Shown here piece after piece: positions 52,629-61,999 of a stretch of 64,000 bases of DNA. How positions within the stretch are numbered: position 1 is the stretch's first letter; every line of letters starts with the position of its first letter. This DNA is from Phycisphaerales bacterium (lineage in GTDB: Bacteria; Planctomycetota; Phycisphaerae; Phycisphaerales; UBA1924): the NCBI GenBank assembly GCA_020831775.1, contig JAFIFZ010000028.1, positions 43,753 through 107,752 on the forward strand, in the 5' to 3' direction. The notes below the pieces were generated by a model. The model did no database searches, was not told the origin of the DNA, and saw only the letters and a list, made by a program, of their open reading frames with translations. The translations under genes and the position numbers were made by a program.

Positions 52629-54038
52629 ATGCCAATGACCCTTTTACCCCTCGTTGCTGTCATCACAGCTCTGCTCATCAATACCACCGCGACACCCGCG
52701 GCGATCGCATCCCCGGATCATGCGATGCTGATCGAGCGCATCGACAAGATCGCAAAGCAATCACTTCATCAGCCAGGCGCAGCCGGCCTCTCGATTGCGG
52801 TTGCAAGAGGCGATGAGCTCATTATCGCTAAGGGATACGGCCTTGCGGATGTTGCACACGATGTGCCCATGACAGAGCACACCATGCTGCGCATCGGCTC
52901 AGTGACGAAGCAGTACACTGCCGCTCTCATCCTGAAGCTTGTCGAACAGGACAGACTCGGACTGGACGACCCGCTCACCAAGTACATCGAGTACCCAACA
53001 GGCGATCACATCGTCACCATTCGCCATCTACTGAATCACACGTCTGGAATTTATATTTACACCGATGTCGATGGGTTCTGGCAAGAACATGCGTCTCGCG
53101 AACTGACGCCCGAAGAGCTGCTGGACCTGTTTCGCGACAAGCCGCTCGGCTTTCCGCCGGGCCAGCGGTTCGCCTACACCAATACCGCGTATTACCTTCT
53201 CGGCATGGTCATCGAAGAGATCACAGGACAGACATACGCCGAGGCGCTGCACGATGTGTTGCTTGAACCCCTTGCCCTGAAGAGCACCCGATACGATGTG
53301 TCCGCCGACATCGTGAAACACAGAGCACGGGGCTATTCACTGGGAAACAGCGGCATCACCAATGCGCAACCGATCGACATGCGCAATCCCGGAGCGGCCG
53401 GCGGCCTCATGGCCACGGCATCCGACCTCGTGCGATGGAAGCAGCGACTCGTTGCCGGGACCGTGGTAGATGCAGCACTGTTCCAGATGATGATTACGCC
53501 GACTACGCTTACTCACTGCTCAACTCACAGTTACGGCTTTGGTCTTGATACGAGGGATGTACACGATCGCGTGTGCATCTCTCACGACGGGAATATCAAT
53601 GGCTTCAGTTCGACGCTGATGTACTTCCCCGAGGACGACTGGCACATCGCAGTCATCGCCAACAGCCAGACCGTGAACGCTTCGATGACCGCAACACGCA
53701 TCGCTGCTGCTGTGCTCGGGGTCGAGGAGCATGCCGACGAGACGCCTCTGAAGGACCTTCCGGTTCCGGACGAGCTGATCGATCGAATCACAGGTACATA
53801 CCGGCTTGAGGTCATCAACCTTGACATCCGACTCTGGGGGGTTGGCGACCGCCTCTTCGCAGACGCACCCGGATACCCGCACCTCAGACTCATGTACCAG
53901 GGCGGCGGCATGTTCAGAACGACGATTGATCCGACACTTCGCATGAGTGTCTTGATCGCCAGCGACGAGCCCACAATGGCTTCGTTTACGCTGGAGCAAG
54001 GGGGATTCATGCTGCATGTGATCCGAGTAGATGACTAG
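52629..54038 (+). CDS. Secreted serine hydrolase, beta-lactamase (class C/PBP4*-like) family
   Basis: 469 residues. A signal peptide (LLPLVAVITALLINTTATPAAIA) precedes the catalytic domain. Ser91-Val-Thr-Lys94 is the SxxK nucleophile, Tyr183-Thr-Asn is the YxN motif, and His319-Asp-Gly is the KTG-equivalent (HxG). The family contains esterases, D-aminopeptidases and carboxypeptidases as well as beta-lactamases, so substrate is not inferred. The C-terminal 110 residues form a beta-rich lipocalin-like extension. Two candidate ATGs (52629, 52635) follow AGGAGT. The gene has lower GC than the genes to its left but shares their scarcity of ACGT. Confidence 0.85.
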   Translation: MPMTLLPLVAVITALLINTTATPAAIASPDHAMLIERIDKIAKQSLHQPGAAGLSIAVARGDELIIAKGYGLADVAHDVPMTEHTMLRIGSVTKQYTAALILKLVEQDRLGLDDPLTKYIEYPTGDHIVTIRHLLNHTSGIYIYTDVDGFWQEHASRELTPEELLDLFRDKPLGFPPGQRFAYTNTAYYLLGMVIEEITGQTYAEALHDVLLEPLALKSTRYDVSADIVKHRARGYSLGNSGITNAQPIDMRNPGAAGGLMATASDLVRWKQRLVAGTVVDAALFQMMITPTTLTHCSTHSYGFGLDTRDVHDRVCISHDGNINGFSSTLMYFPEDDWHIAVIANSQTVNASMTATRIAAAVLGVEEHADETPLKDLPVPDELIDRITGTYRLEVINLDIRLWGVGDRLFADAPGYPHLRLMYQGGGMFRTTIDPTLRMSVLIASDEPTMASFTLEQGGFMLHVIRVDD

Positions 54039-54147
54039 AGCCAGAGAACTCGGCAATCGATTGTCGACTGAGGTGATCAGGCACACATTCTCCTATGCCC
54101 ATGTGCTGATCTCACACGGTCAGGCGGTCGCGCAGGCGAGCATCCGG

Positions 54148-55533
54148 TCAGCTCCGTGCCGGGCTAGATGACACTCTACGCACGAGCACGAGTGAGATGA
54201 GTCGATACATAACGAGCACGACGAACAGTGCACCAATCGCGATGTAGACACGAAGGAACAAGCCGTCTATCACTAACTTGCTCTGGTCGGCCGCCGTTAT
54301 GATCCGACCATCCATTGCGCTTTTCCATTCGTCGATCCGGTCGCTCCAATCCGGCGAAGCCAATAGGTCCGCCGACGATTCAAGCACCTGATCCAGATCG
54401 TGCGCCGTGGCCCCCGTCTCTTTCACCATCTCGGTGTACTCGCGTATGTCAAATTGTCGCTTCCCTTGCGCGACGGACCATCGGTTCGATGCGTCGTATC
54501 TCGCGAACAGGGCATAGGCCGTTGTGAGCAATGGGTCGAGCGATTCGCCGGCACCTTGGATCGCGACCACAAGCGACTCTATCTCGGCAACAACATCTCT
54601 GGCATGGGCGACCGTCATGTCTACCCGCTCCATGCGAGAATCGACAGCCGCGAGAATGGCCTCGCGCTCGGCCGCGACATCCTCTGGCAAGCGCTCAACC
54701 TGACGGGCGACCCGATCCAGGTTGTTAAGCGCCAGGGATGCTTCGGGGGTTGCGAGCAGGTCGTACTTCGCCGCCTCGAGCTGCCAGCGCAGCAGCATGG
54801 GTTCCCGCTTGAGTCGATAAAACACCCGCTCGCCCAAGAGGCGCACCTCGTCAACCGCCTGGCTCGCATCCCCGAGTTCCCTGAAGAGGCCACTAGACGG
54901 AGCCACTTCGGACGCTTTGGATTGCCCCCGCCCGATGGAAAAATTGGAGAAGCGCACATACGAGGCGTGGATCATCTCTGGATTCTCGCTTCGCCAGTCC
55001 AACAGCAGCGATTCGAGCACGGCGAGGTGCTCCTCGGTCAGCACCCGCGCCGCCAGCTCGAACGCTTCTTGACGCGAGTGGACCAAGGCGCGAACCAGCG
55101 GCGAGGCGCGATCACCGAAGATCTGCTCGGCCCGACCGTCGTCAACCCACACCTGGCTCATCAATCGCGTGACCACGACCAGATCGAGCACGCGAGTGAA
55201 CGGATCGGCATTGCTGGCGATGTCGTACACATTGGTCGCGACATCCAGCAGCAGCGACTGCGCCTCCCGCAGCTGCACCGGATCAGCGTTATCTTTTTTC
55301 AGAGCTTCACAGGCGGAAAACAGAAGACCGACATATCGATCGGCAAACGCGCGGGTAAGTTCATCGAGCTCCGCCGCGGTCACGAACTCGCCGGCCTCCG
55401 CGCCCTCCACCTCGCGCGGCGTCTCCGGCTCTTGCCGCGGCGATGTCGCACAGCCCACGCACAACAGCACGCTTCCCATCACCCCCAGAGCGGCGCCGAA
55501 TCGCTCAGTGACAACGCGCCGTCCGGTGTTCAT
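54148..55533 (-). CDS. Lipoprotein with C-terminal membrane helix, function unknown
   Basis: 461 residues. The N-terminus is a lipoprotein signal ending VLLCVGC. The body is helical with Glu-rich segments (VARQVERLPEDVAAEREAIL, AHARDVVAEIESLVVAIQG). Near the C-terminus is one membrane helix (LRVYIAIGALFVVLVMYRL) and then a short Arg-rich tail. A protein tied to the membrane at both ends is unusual. No family is recognised. ATG 55533 is chosen because it starts the lipoprotein signal and has GGGAGCGGAG upstream; a further 34 in-frame codons are unlike a signal. Confidence 0.65.
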   Translation of the reverse strand: MNTGRRVVTERFGAALGVMGSVLLCVGCATSPRQEPETPREVEGAEAGEFVTAAELDELTRAFADRYVGLLFSACEALKKDNADPVQLREAQSLLLDVATNVYDIASNADPFTRVLDLVVVTRLMSQVWVDDGRAEQIFGDRASPLVRALVHSRQEAFELAARVLTEEHLAVLESLLLDWRSENPEMIHASYVRFSNFSIGRGQSKASEVAPSSGLFRELGDASQAVDEVRLLGERVFYRLKREPMLLRWQLEAAKYDLLATPEASLALNNLDRVARQVERLPEDVAAEREAILAAVDSRMERVDMTVAHARDVVAEIESLVVAIQGAGESLDPLLTTAYALFARYDASNRWSVAQGKRQFDIREYTEMVKETGATAHDLDQVLESSADLLASPDWSDRIDEWKSAMDGRIITAADQSKLVIDGLFLRVYIAIGALFVVLVMYRLISLVLVRRVSSSPARS

Positions 55534-55844
55534 GATGCTCCGCTCCCATTGCTCGGCCACAGGCGACGGGCCCACGACAACACGCACCGGCTCAGCCGGC
55601 GGCGGCCGCCCCAGCGATCGGGCGGTCGCCAGCACGGTACCGAACGGTATGAACGGAAAGATGGAGTCGAACTCAGGGCGTCCCCGAGGGACCGCGTTGG
55701 AAACCCACTACGAAACAACCCTCCCGTTTCGAGGAGGGTTGCGCGTAGTGAGAATAGTGCTGGCTGGACTCTGATCGGGGCGGAGATCTCGCGGAGATCG
55801 TCTGGGTCTTCAAGAGCGACGTGGCGGCACGCTCAACCGTCGAC
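55534..55844. other. 311-base intergenic region holding a long hairpin at the island border
   Basis: Between two minus-strand genes. It contains the inverted repeat at 55706-55750 and the first ACGT site of the island (55817). No gene is seen. Confidence 0.6.
55706..55750. repeat. Two-part inverted repeat (16 paired bases)
   Basis: CACTACG (55706-55712) pairs with CGTAGTG (55744-55750). Inside it CAACCCTCC (55716-55724) pairs with GGAGGGTTG (55733-55741), separated by 3- and 2-base internal gaps and an 8-base loop. No T-run follows on either strand. It lies at the left border of the ACGT-rich island and could be a terminator, a REP-like element or a recombination site. Confidence 0.65.
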
Positions 55845-57149
55845 TCAGGTTCCATCCGTAGATCTCTGTGACTCTGATGCTTGCGCTTCTCGGATGGCCC
55901 GTTCGTGTGACTTGATACCTGGATGAGTGCATTCAGGGAGGTCTCCGACTGACCGGGTGAAGGGATCGCATTCGTCTGCCACCCTGTCCGCCCAACAGAG
56001 CCAACGCTCCATCAAGTCCTTGTCGTCTGCCGTGAGAGTCTCCTCGGTGAGGCGTCGACGCACCTCCGCGATGAAGAGTCGGACGGAGCCCGCCATATGC
56101 CAGTCCTCCGCCAGCCCGGCCAAGCGGTCGCGACATGCTTGCTCTGCCTTCAACCGTTCTTCCTCGATTCGCCGGCGCTCTGCTTCCTGTGCGGCCAACT
56201 GTCGTCGCTCCCGCTCCCGCTCCGCTGCAAGCTTCTGCTGGTACGCCCGCTCAAGGTCTCTATCCGCTTCCTGGAGCACCGCCATGGCGATCTCGGCGAT
56301 GCGATCCTCAATCAGTCCAGCTCGCTTGCCATCCTTGATCTTGAAAAAGTCGTGAGACCATCCGGCTCGGTTGAGCTCCACGAAGAGCTCTCCTGTGTGC
56401 ACGTAATCGTACTTCGGCGCGAAGCTGTAGCTGTATCGTTCCTTGTTACGCTTCTCATCAGGTGTGAGGACGTGGTCGGTCCTCCTGGTACGTTCGCGGA
56501 TTCGAAGCTGAAACCTGTAGCCGCCGAGACCGAGGATGGCCGTTCGATTCCACTCGTCCTTCGGCGGGTGCTCCTCACAGCCCAGGCCGTGAAGCGTCTT
56601 CACTATCGCGTCCACCAGGAGCAAGGCACGCTGGCGTAGCTCCTTGGAGGCAGATACGGCAATGTACGGTTCCATGTATCGCGGCTCGCTGATCAGGGTT
56701 CCGCGGCTGTCTCTCCTAGGCTTGCGATCCGCTGCAGCGAGCGCTTCACGTGTCATCCTTGTGAGAGCTGTGCAACCGCGCAGATTCGTGCCGACCTGAT
56801 GCACGAGTTCTCCACGCTGCACGCGGGCCGCAACTGCCCCCAGTGCTTCGTCGAAAAAGACCCGGGCGTTCTGTGTCGCCCTCTCGTCCTGCAGAGGCTT
56901 TGGCGTAAACGAGATGACTTCCCCGACGCCTTCGGGAGCAGGGGGTAGCTGCGGCTGCTTGACCTTCTTGCCATGCTCCACCTTCGCCCAGTATCCGACA
57001 GGCGGTCGGGGGATGGCGTACTTCTTGCAGACCTTGGCCAGGCCGACATCCGACAGGCTGTACTCCGATGCCAACACCCGCAACGGGGTCGCCCACACCT
57101 GTTCGTACAGTTGCTGGCGCGTGATCTCTGATCGTCCGGACGTGTCCAT
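55845..57149 (-). CDS. HTH-like / coiled-coil protein of unknown function, at the edge of the island
   Basis: 434 residues. The N-terminus has a conserved-looking, HTH-like segment: ITRQQLYEQVWATPLRVLA then YSLSDVGLAKVCKKYAIPRPPVGYWAK. I recognise this opening from uncharacterised proteins scattered in bacterial genomes. The middle is mixed alpha/beta (SYSFAPKYDYVHTGELFVEL). Residues about 300-350 form a charged coiled coil (AAERERERRQLAAQEAERRR). The function is unknown. It is divergent from the SMC/nuclease operon and shares its ACGT-rich, lower-GC composition, so the two probably arrived together. It may be a regulator or an accessory factor. Confidence 0.7.
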   Translation of the reverse strand: MDTSGRSEITRQQLYEQVWATPLRVLASEYSLSDVGLAKVCKKYAIPRPPVGYWAKVEHGKKVKQPQLPPAPEGVGEVISFTPKPLQDERATQNARVFFDEALGAVAARVQRGELVHQVGTNLRGCTALTRMTREALAAADRKPRRDSRGTLISEPRYMEPYIAVSASKELRQRALLLVDAIVKTLHGLGCEEHPPKDEWNRTAILGLGGYRFQLRIRERTRRTDHVLTPDEKRNKERYSYSFAPKYDYVHTGELFVELNRAGWSHDFFKIKDGKRAGLIEDRIAEIAMAVLQEADRDLERAYQQKLAAERERERRQLAAQEAERRRIEEERLKAEQACRDRLAGLAEDWHMAGSVRLFIAEVRRRLTEETLTADDKDLMERWLCWADRVADECDPFTRSVGDLPECTHPGIKSHERAIREAQASESQRSTDGT

Positions 57150-57219
57150 GTCGTATTATCGGACATTTCCGATCACAACGGGCCTCGCCCCTCCTAGTCT
57201 GGGGCATGGGGCTGTGAAC

Positions 57220-57260
57220 GGTTAGAATAACCCTAACAGCCAGGCCACGTTGCGCCTGGC
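57220..57260. promoter_or_regulatory. Inverted repeats in the divergent intergenic region
   Basis: GGTTA-GAA-TAACC (57220-57232) is a small perfect inverted repeat of operator size. Directly after it, GCCAGGC (57239-57245) pairs with GCCTGGC (57254-57260) around an 8-base loop. Both lie between the divergent HTH gene and the SMC operon (167 bases apart), a natural control point for both. Confidence 0.45.
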
Positions 57261-57316
57261 AGAGCACCAATAGGGGAAGTATTTGCTTCCTCGGCCCAAA
57301 TCGCTCCCTCTTGCCA

Positions 57317-58555
57317 ATGGCCCGCCACCCAACTGATTTCATCCGCTTCCTCGCGAAGCACTATCAGATACTCTCGGCGATGTGCCGTGAGAACCGACGG
57401 TTCACATCCGAATCGGAGCTGGAAGTTTTCTGCGGCACCCACAGTCCGCCAGACGCGAACGCGGGAGCCATCGCGCGACGCCTTCGAGAACTCGGCGCGG
57501 TCACGCAAGCGACCGGGGACTGGGCACCTCCGCCGTACCTCCGAGCATTCCTGGCAGAGCTCGAGCAGCGGCACGCTCTTGCAAGCCCCGGGGTAGTCCG
57601 CGGGTGGGTCGAGAAGCTGATCGACCTCGCTTCGCGCCTTGAATCTTCAACTAGCTCGCTGACCGGCGGTGATGACCGGTATGACATCGCGGTGGTCGAT
57701 CTCTTTGACGAGATAACCGACACTCTCGCGAGCATCGCGGGTGCCGTCGGAGCCAACTGCGACCGCATCGGCAACGAGGTGTCAAAATACCGCTCGGAGG
57801 AGGATGCGACTCAGATACGAAAGAGGCTCTCGAGACTTGTTGATCTTCATGCAAGCTACTTGGAGCCGGTACTTGGCCTCGTCGACATCGGTGGCGACTT
57901 CCACATGGTTTGCGAGCGTATTGCCTCAGACTGCGAATCAATAGCGCAGGATACGATCGGCATTCGCGATGACTCACTCAGACAAGCCGCGATAACGGCA
58001 AGCCGGGATGTCGTTTGGCTCCGTCGCAGTACGCTTCGCCGAGCTCACGAGGCCAATCGAGAGCTCGGACCACTCTGCGAAGCCGCTGCTCGAGAGTCCA
58101 CCATTACACGCGGCGTCAACCGTGCACTCGAGGCCATGGCGAACGATCGATGGGATCGACTCGGCCTTCACCGACACCTTCAAGTGGTCATTGATCAAGA
58201 CGGCCCGATCATCAGTGATCGGGGCGCGAAGACGGTCGTGTCTGGCGCACGTAGCTACAGAGTCGAGCCACCACCGCTGTTGGGGACTGGCAGCCAATCC
58301 GAAATGGACGTCCCATGGGGCGCAGGGGCGCTCCTCGCAGCACTTGAAGCTTCCTCACATGTTCCGGATGTACTGGAATGGATTTGCGACAGGGTTGGCT
58401 GGGAGGCTGCGGACGGGCCGGCCGGTCTGCTCTATGACCTCTTGGAGTTAGAGGCAGATGGATTCGCCGCTGGTGCAGGGACTCGCACCTATGTCTTCCG
58501 CGGTGTCGATATGGATGCACACATCTGGGCATGGAGGGCTCCAGCTCATGACTGA
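57317..58555 (+). CDS. jetA: JetA/MksF-like (kleisin-type) subunit of a Wadjet-like system
   Basis: 412 residues, close to MksF/JetA size. The N-terminus looks like a winged helix (FIRFLAKHYQILSAMC and NAGAIARRLRELGAVTQ), followed by a helical middle. Sequence identity to known kleisins cannot be judged by eye; the call rests on position, size and helical character at the head of a four-gene SMC operon in jetA-B-C-D order. In Wadjet/MksBEFG the kleisin bridges the SMC heads and holds the kite subunit. It ends in ATGACTGA, overlapping the next gene by eight bases. ATG 57317 is preferred over TTG 57311. Confidence 0.65.
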   Translation: MARHPTDFIRFLAKHYQILSAMCRENRRFTSESELEVFCGTHSPPDANAGAIARRLRELGAVTQATGDWAPPPYLRAFLAELEQRHALASPGVVRGWVEKLIDLASRLESSTSSLTGGDDRYDIAVVDLFDEITDTLASIAGAVGANCDRIGNEVSKYRSEEDATQIRKRLSRLVDLHASYLEPVLGLVDIGGDFHMVCERIASDCESIAQDTIGIRDDSLRQAAITASRDVVWLRRSTLRRAHEANRELGPLCEAAARESTITRGVNRALEAMANDRWDRLGLHRHLQVVIDQDGPIISDRGAKTVVSGARSYRVEPPPLLGTGSQSEMDVPWGAGALLAALEASSHVPDVLEWICDRVGWEAADGPAGLLYDLLELEADGFAAGAGTRTYVFRGVDMDAHIWAWRAPAHD

Positions 58556-59174
58556 CGTGATCTCCAACTCGGCACTCATTCCGCTCCCGGCACGCCTGTC
58601 GTCGGTCTTCCGCTCCTTGCGGAGCGGGCGTCATCTCAGCCGAGAGGACGGAGCCGACTTTCTCGACTTAGATCGACACGCCCCTCAGTACGCTCACATA
58701 TTGGCGGGTCTTGGGTACGACCTCCAGAGGCACCCCCAGGGCTTCTACTACCTCCAGGGCCGAGGTTCGATCCGCTCTGAGCGAATGCGTGCGGCCCTGC
58801 TGTTCATGTTGATCTTGTTTCAGGCTCTCGACGAGACAAAGTTCCAGACCGATGACCGTTCGTGGGAGCGGTCACTGCTGAGGCGATCGTTTCGAGTCGC
58901 GGAGCTCCCACACTTTCAGACGGCTCAGAGACGCTCCATGATGTCCGCTGTCGGCGTCGACGAGGCGGGGCTCGCTCGTGTGCTTCAACTTCTGGATCGC
59001 CTTGGAGTCGTTCGAATGCTTCCCGAGGCCCAGTTCGAATTCTTGCCACCCGTGCATCGCTTCATCGATCTTTGTGTTCACTTTGCTGAGGACGATCAAT
59101 GGTCCGAGTCCTCCGAGCCAACGGACGGAGTCTCGGATCTTGATGATGATGAGAGCGAAGGGGAGGGCAAGTGA
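58548..59174 (+). CDS. jetB: JetB/MksE-like (kite-type) subunit of a Wadjet-like system
   Basis: 208 residues, as expected for kite proteins (about 200). Two predicted winged-helix segments are visible (LDLDRHAPQYAHILAGLGYD and VGVDEAGLARVLQLLDRLGV), separated by a helical part (MRAALLFMLILFQALDE). The C-terminal 25 residues are strongly acidic. The role would be to bind the kleisin and DNA. It overlaps the upstream gene by eight bases and the SMC gene by four (GTGA at 59171-59174), which keeps the subunits in fixed ratio. The call is based mainly on position and size. Confidence 0.65.
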   Translation: MTDVISNSALIPLPARLSSVFRSLRSGRHLSREDGADFLDLDRHAPQYAHILAGLGYDLQRHPQGFYYLQGRGSIRSERMRAALLFMLILFQALDETKFQTDDRSWERSLLRRSFRVAELPHFQTAQRRSMMSAVGVDEAGLARVLQLLDRLGVVRMLPEAQFEFLPPVHRFIDLCVHFAEDDQWSESSEPTDGVSDLDDDESEGEGK

Positions 59175-61999
59175 CTGAGTTTGGCGTTCAGCGTCTCGTG
59201 GTGATCAACAGCGGTGGCTATCATTTTGCCGATGTGGCGATGGATGGTCCTATCCACCTCGTGGCTCCCAACAATCGTGGGAAGTCAACGTTGGTGAACG
59301 CACTGCAGTTCCTGTATGTCGACGACATCCGCAAAATGCGCTTTCCACGCTCTCCCGATGAGACACGCGAGCATTATTTCGGGAGCGCCCCGTCCTACCT
59401 GCTATTTGAGTGCGTCACCGCCCTTGGCCCTCAGACTCTGCTGGTCGTCGGCCGGGGTCGCCTGGCCGGCTCGGCCTTTGCCAGGTATATGTTTGCCGGA
59501 GGCTTTCAGCAGGAGGATTTTCGAGATACCGACGGTCGCGTCGCCGCATTCGACTTGGTGCAGGCTCGCCTGGCCGATCGATCGCTCCTGGAGGTCAAGC
59601 AATCGCAGCTGTGGGAGGTCCTTTGCACCGCTTCACGACGTGCCCGAACCGCGCAGAACACGGGCCATCTTCCACAGCTCGGGCTTCTCCCGATACGAAC
59701 GCGCGAGGATTACCGATCCTTCCGAGAGGCGTATGTACGACTGCTGTCGCTGAGCGACATGAGTGCGGCAGAACTCCGCCAGCTACTCATTGACTGCCAT
59801 GCTTCTGAAGTCGGGGAACTCAAGCTCGACGTAGCGGCTGAGTACCGCGATGAGTTTGAACGCGCAGAGCGTACGGAATCGCAACTCGCATTTCTCGAAG
59901 CCATAGGACCCATGATCGATGATGGGGAACAACGGCGTGAGCGCCTGAGCGTTTATCGATCTCGCATCGCCGATGAACTCCCAATGAGTCTGTCAGAACT
60001 CGCCGAGCTACTGCAGGCATGCCGTACTCACGAGGTGGCAGCGCAGGATGCGACTGTCGTTATGGATGAATCCTTGGTTCAGTTAGACAGCCAGCGAGGC
60101 GACCTCCATACTGCAAAGGGCAGTCTGCGGACCGAGCTTGAACATGTGCAGCGCAATCTTGCTGAACTTGATGCCGCGCACTCGAGATGGCGCTCCGTTA
60201 CACCGCAGATGCTCGACACCATGCGAGACAATGCCGCCACGACACGAGATGCCATTGCCGCCAAGAAGGAGTTGCTTCGACAAGCAGGCACGTTCGATCA
60301 TGGTGCTATGCGGCGATCCGTCCGTAGCCTTCAGCGCGAAGCTGAATCCCAAGAGCGTTCACTGGAGCATTGGGAACGCCAAGTTCGTGGCTGGCTGGTC
60401 GAGCAGGGTGTGGCGTGGGAAACAATCGACAAAGCATTCCGGGTGCTCAATCCTGGGCTGCTTCGGCTCGCCATTGGCGATGATGTCACTGTCGCCAGGC
60501 CTGAAGAGCTTCTCGCGCGGATAGCGGCTCTTGCCGAGCATGTCGAAAGCGACACATATGATGACGGACGTGTTCTGGTGCGTCTTACTTCTCTCGCAGG
60601 TCCAGATCTTTCAGAGCACGACGACCCCCAAGCCGCCAGGGCATTGCTGCGAATTACCAAAGCACGGCTAGAGGACGATCTCAAACGATTGCACGTGGCC
60701 GAGGACATCGAACGAGCGCACGCAGAGCTTGCCGAGATAGAGCAACGCCATGCCGAGCAAGCGGATCGGCTCGCCGAGTACGACGACTATCGCCGGCGAT
60801 GGGATCGAAGGCCGGAGCGAGTCAGCGAACAAGTCCAGCTGTCACAGAAACTTAATGAGATCGACACGCGACTGGATGCACTCCGTGCAAGGGAAGTCGA
60901 GATCGGGCAGAAGCGGGACCAGATCAACCAGAACGCGAAGGCGATCCGGGACCGCCAGGACCAGCTGCGAGAAGCCAAACGCGATGTTGAAGTAGCGCTC
61001 GAGGTGGTTGGTATGGCCGATCTCTGCACATTGTCGAATGCGGACGACGTGGAAGATGCCCCCACGGACCTCTTTCGCAGATGCGACGAATGCGTCGCTA
61101 CCCTTAAGGTCATCGCCAAGCAGGCTGCGGACTGCAAGCACGAGCGTGACAGGCTCTCGACCATCCAGCGCAGGATCGCCGAGATCGCTCGGGAACATTC
61201 ACGTGGCCCATACTTCGTTGGAGACGAAGAGCAGGATTGGCGCGAGCTCATCGGCACTCGCCGCGCGATGTCCGAGCTGTATCAGGCGAACCAGCAGAGC
61301 TGGGATGCGCTGTTTACGACCATCCGAGCACGCCTCGACGCCCTCATGCGAGGGGTGCGAGCAATTTCCAACGCAGCCACGCGAGTCAACAGCGCGATGA
61401 AGCATCACCGCGTCAGCAACCTGAAAGAAGTGCAGCTTAGTGTGACACGGCAGCATGAGGCCTGCGACCTCCTGGAGAGCCTGACCGGTCCAGACGGACT
61501 CTTCGCTGATCGAGAGACCCTTGATAGGGCTCGCGACCGACTGCGGCGCTGGATCAAGGACGGCAAGGTCATTCGCCTTCAGGATCTGTTCGCGATCCGC
61601 ATCCGCGTCCAAGGGATGGATGGGCATTGGACCGAAGCCAAGTCACTTGACGAGATTGGAAGCACTGGTACCGGAATGACCGCCAAGGCGATGATCTTCA
61701 TTCAGCTCGTTCGGGCGGTCGTTGCCGACAAGAGGTACCGGCTGCACTTCTACCTCGACGAGACCGGCCAGCTCGACGATAAGAACTTGCACGCGACTAC
61801 CGCGATGGCGGTCGAACGTGGCGTTGTGCCCATCACTGCCGAACCCCGAGTGCGGGCCGAGCCTCTCGCCCATCCGTCCGTGACCGTGTACAGCCTCGGC
61901 CAAGACCGCCAGGGCCGATTCTTCATTGACGCGCGTCGAACACTGCGAGCGACCCAGCGAGCATCCACCAAGGAGCCGGCGAAAGATGTCGCAGACTGA
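59171..61999 (+). CDS. jetC: JetC/MksB-like SMC-type ATPase of a Wadjet-like system
   Basis: 942 residues, near MksB length (about 950) and shorter than typical JetC. The Walker A motif at 32-40 is APNNRGKST (Lys38), with Ala for the first Gly. Long charged coiled-coil arms run from about 225 to 780. The Walker B is HFYLDETG, with Asp863-Glu864. The ABC signature LSGGx is not visible; GSTGTGMT at 830-837 occupies that position. These heads should dimerise on ATP and extrude DNA loops, bringing circular DNA to the nuclease. The gene overlaps both neighbours. The last 25 residues are basic and may be disordered. Confidence 0.8.
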   Translation: MTEFGVQRLVVINSGGYHFADVAMDGPIHLVAPNNRGKSTLVNALQFLYVDDIRKMRFPRSPDETREHYFGSAPSYLLFECVTALGPQTLLVVGRGRLAGSAFARYMFAGGFQQEDFRDTDGRVAAFDLVQARLADRSLLEVKQSQLWEVLCTASRRARTAQNTGHLPQLGLLPIRTREDYRSFREAYVRLLSLSDMSAAELRQLLIDCHASEVGELKLDVAAEYRDEFERAERTESQLAFLEAIGPMIDDGEQRRERLSVYRSRIADELPMSLSELAELLQACRTHEVAAQDATVVMDESLVQLDSQRGDLHTAKGSLRTELEHVQRNLAELDAAHSRWRSVTPQMLDTMRDNAATTRDAIAAKKELLRQAGTFDHGAMRRSVRSLQREAESQERSLEHWERQVRGWLVEQGVAWETIDKAFRVLNPGLLRLAIGDDVTVARPEELLARIAALAEHVESDTYDDGRVLVRLTSLAGPDLSEHDDPQAARALLRITKARLEDDLKRLHVAEDIERAHAELAEIEQRHAEQADRLAEYDDYRRRWDRRPERVSEQVQLSQKLNEIDTRLDALRAREVEIGQKRDQINQNAKAIRDRQDQLREAKRDVEVALEVVGMADLCTLSNADDVEDAPTDLFRRCDECVATLKVIAKQAADCKHERDRLSTIQRRIAEIAREHSRGPYFVGDEEQDWRELIGTRRAMSELYQANQQSWDALFTTIRARLDALMRGVRAISNAATRVNSAMKHHRVSNLKEVQLSVTRQHEACDLLESLTGPDGLFADRETLDRARDRLRRWIKDGKVIRLQDLFAIRIRVQGMDGHWTEAKSLDEIGSTGTGMTAKAMIFIQLVRAVVADKRYRLHFYLDETGQLDDKNLHATTAMAVERGVVPITAEPRVRAEPLAHPSVTVYSLGQDRQGRFFIDARRTLRATQRASTKEPAKDVAD

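Noticed and set aside
52629..54038. Antibiotic-resistance beta-lactamase
   Set aside because: The SxxK, YxN and HxG motifs define the broad serine hydrolase family. The sequence, with its long C-terminal extension, fits esterase or peptidase members equally well.
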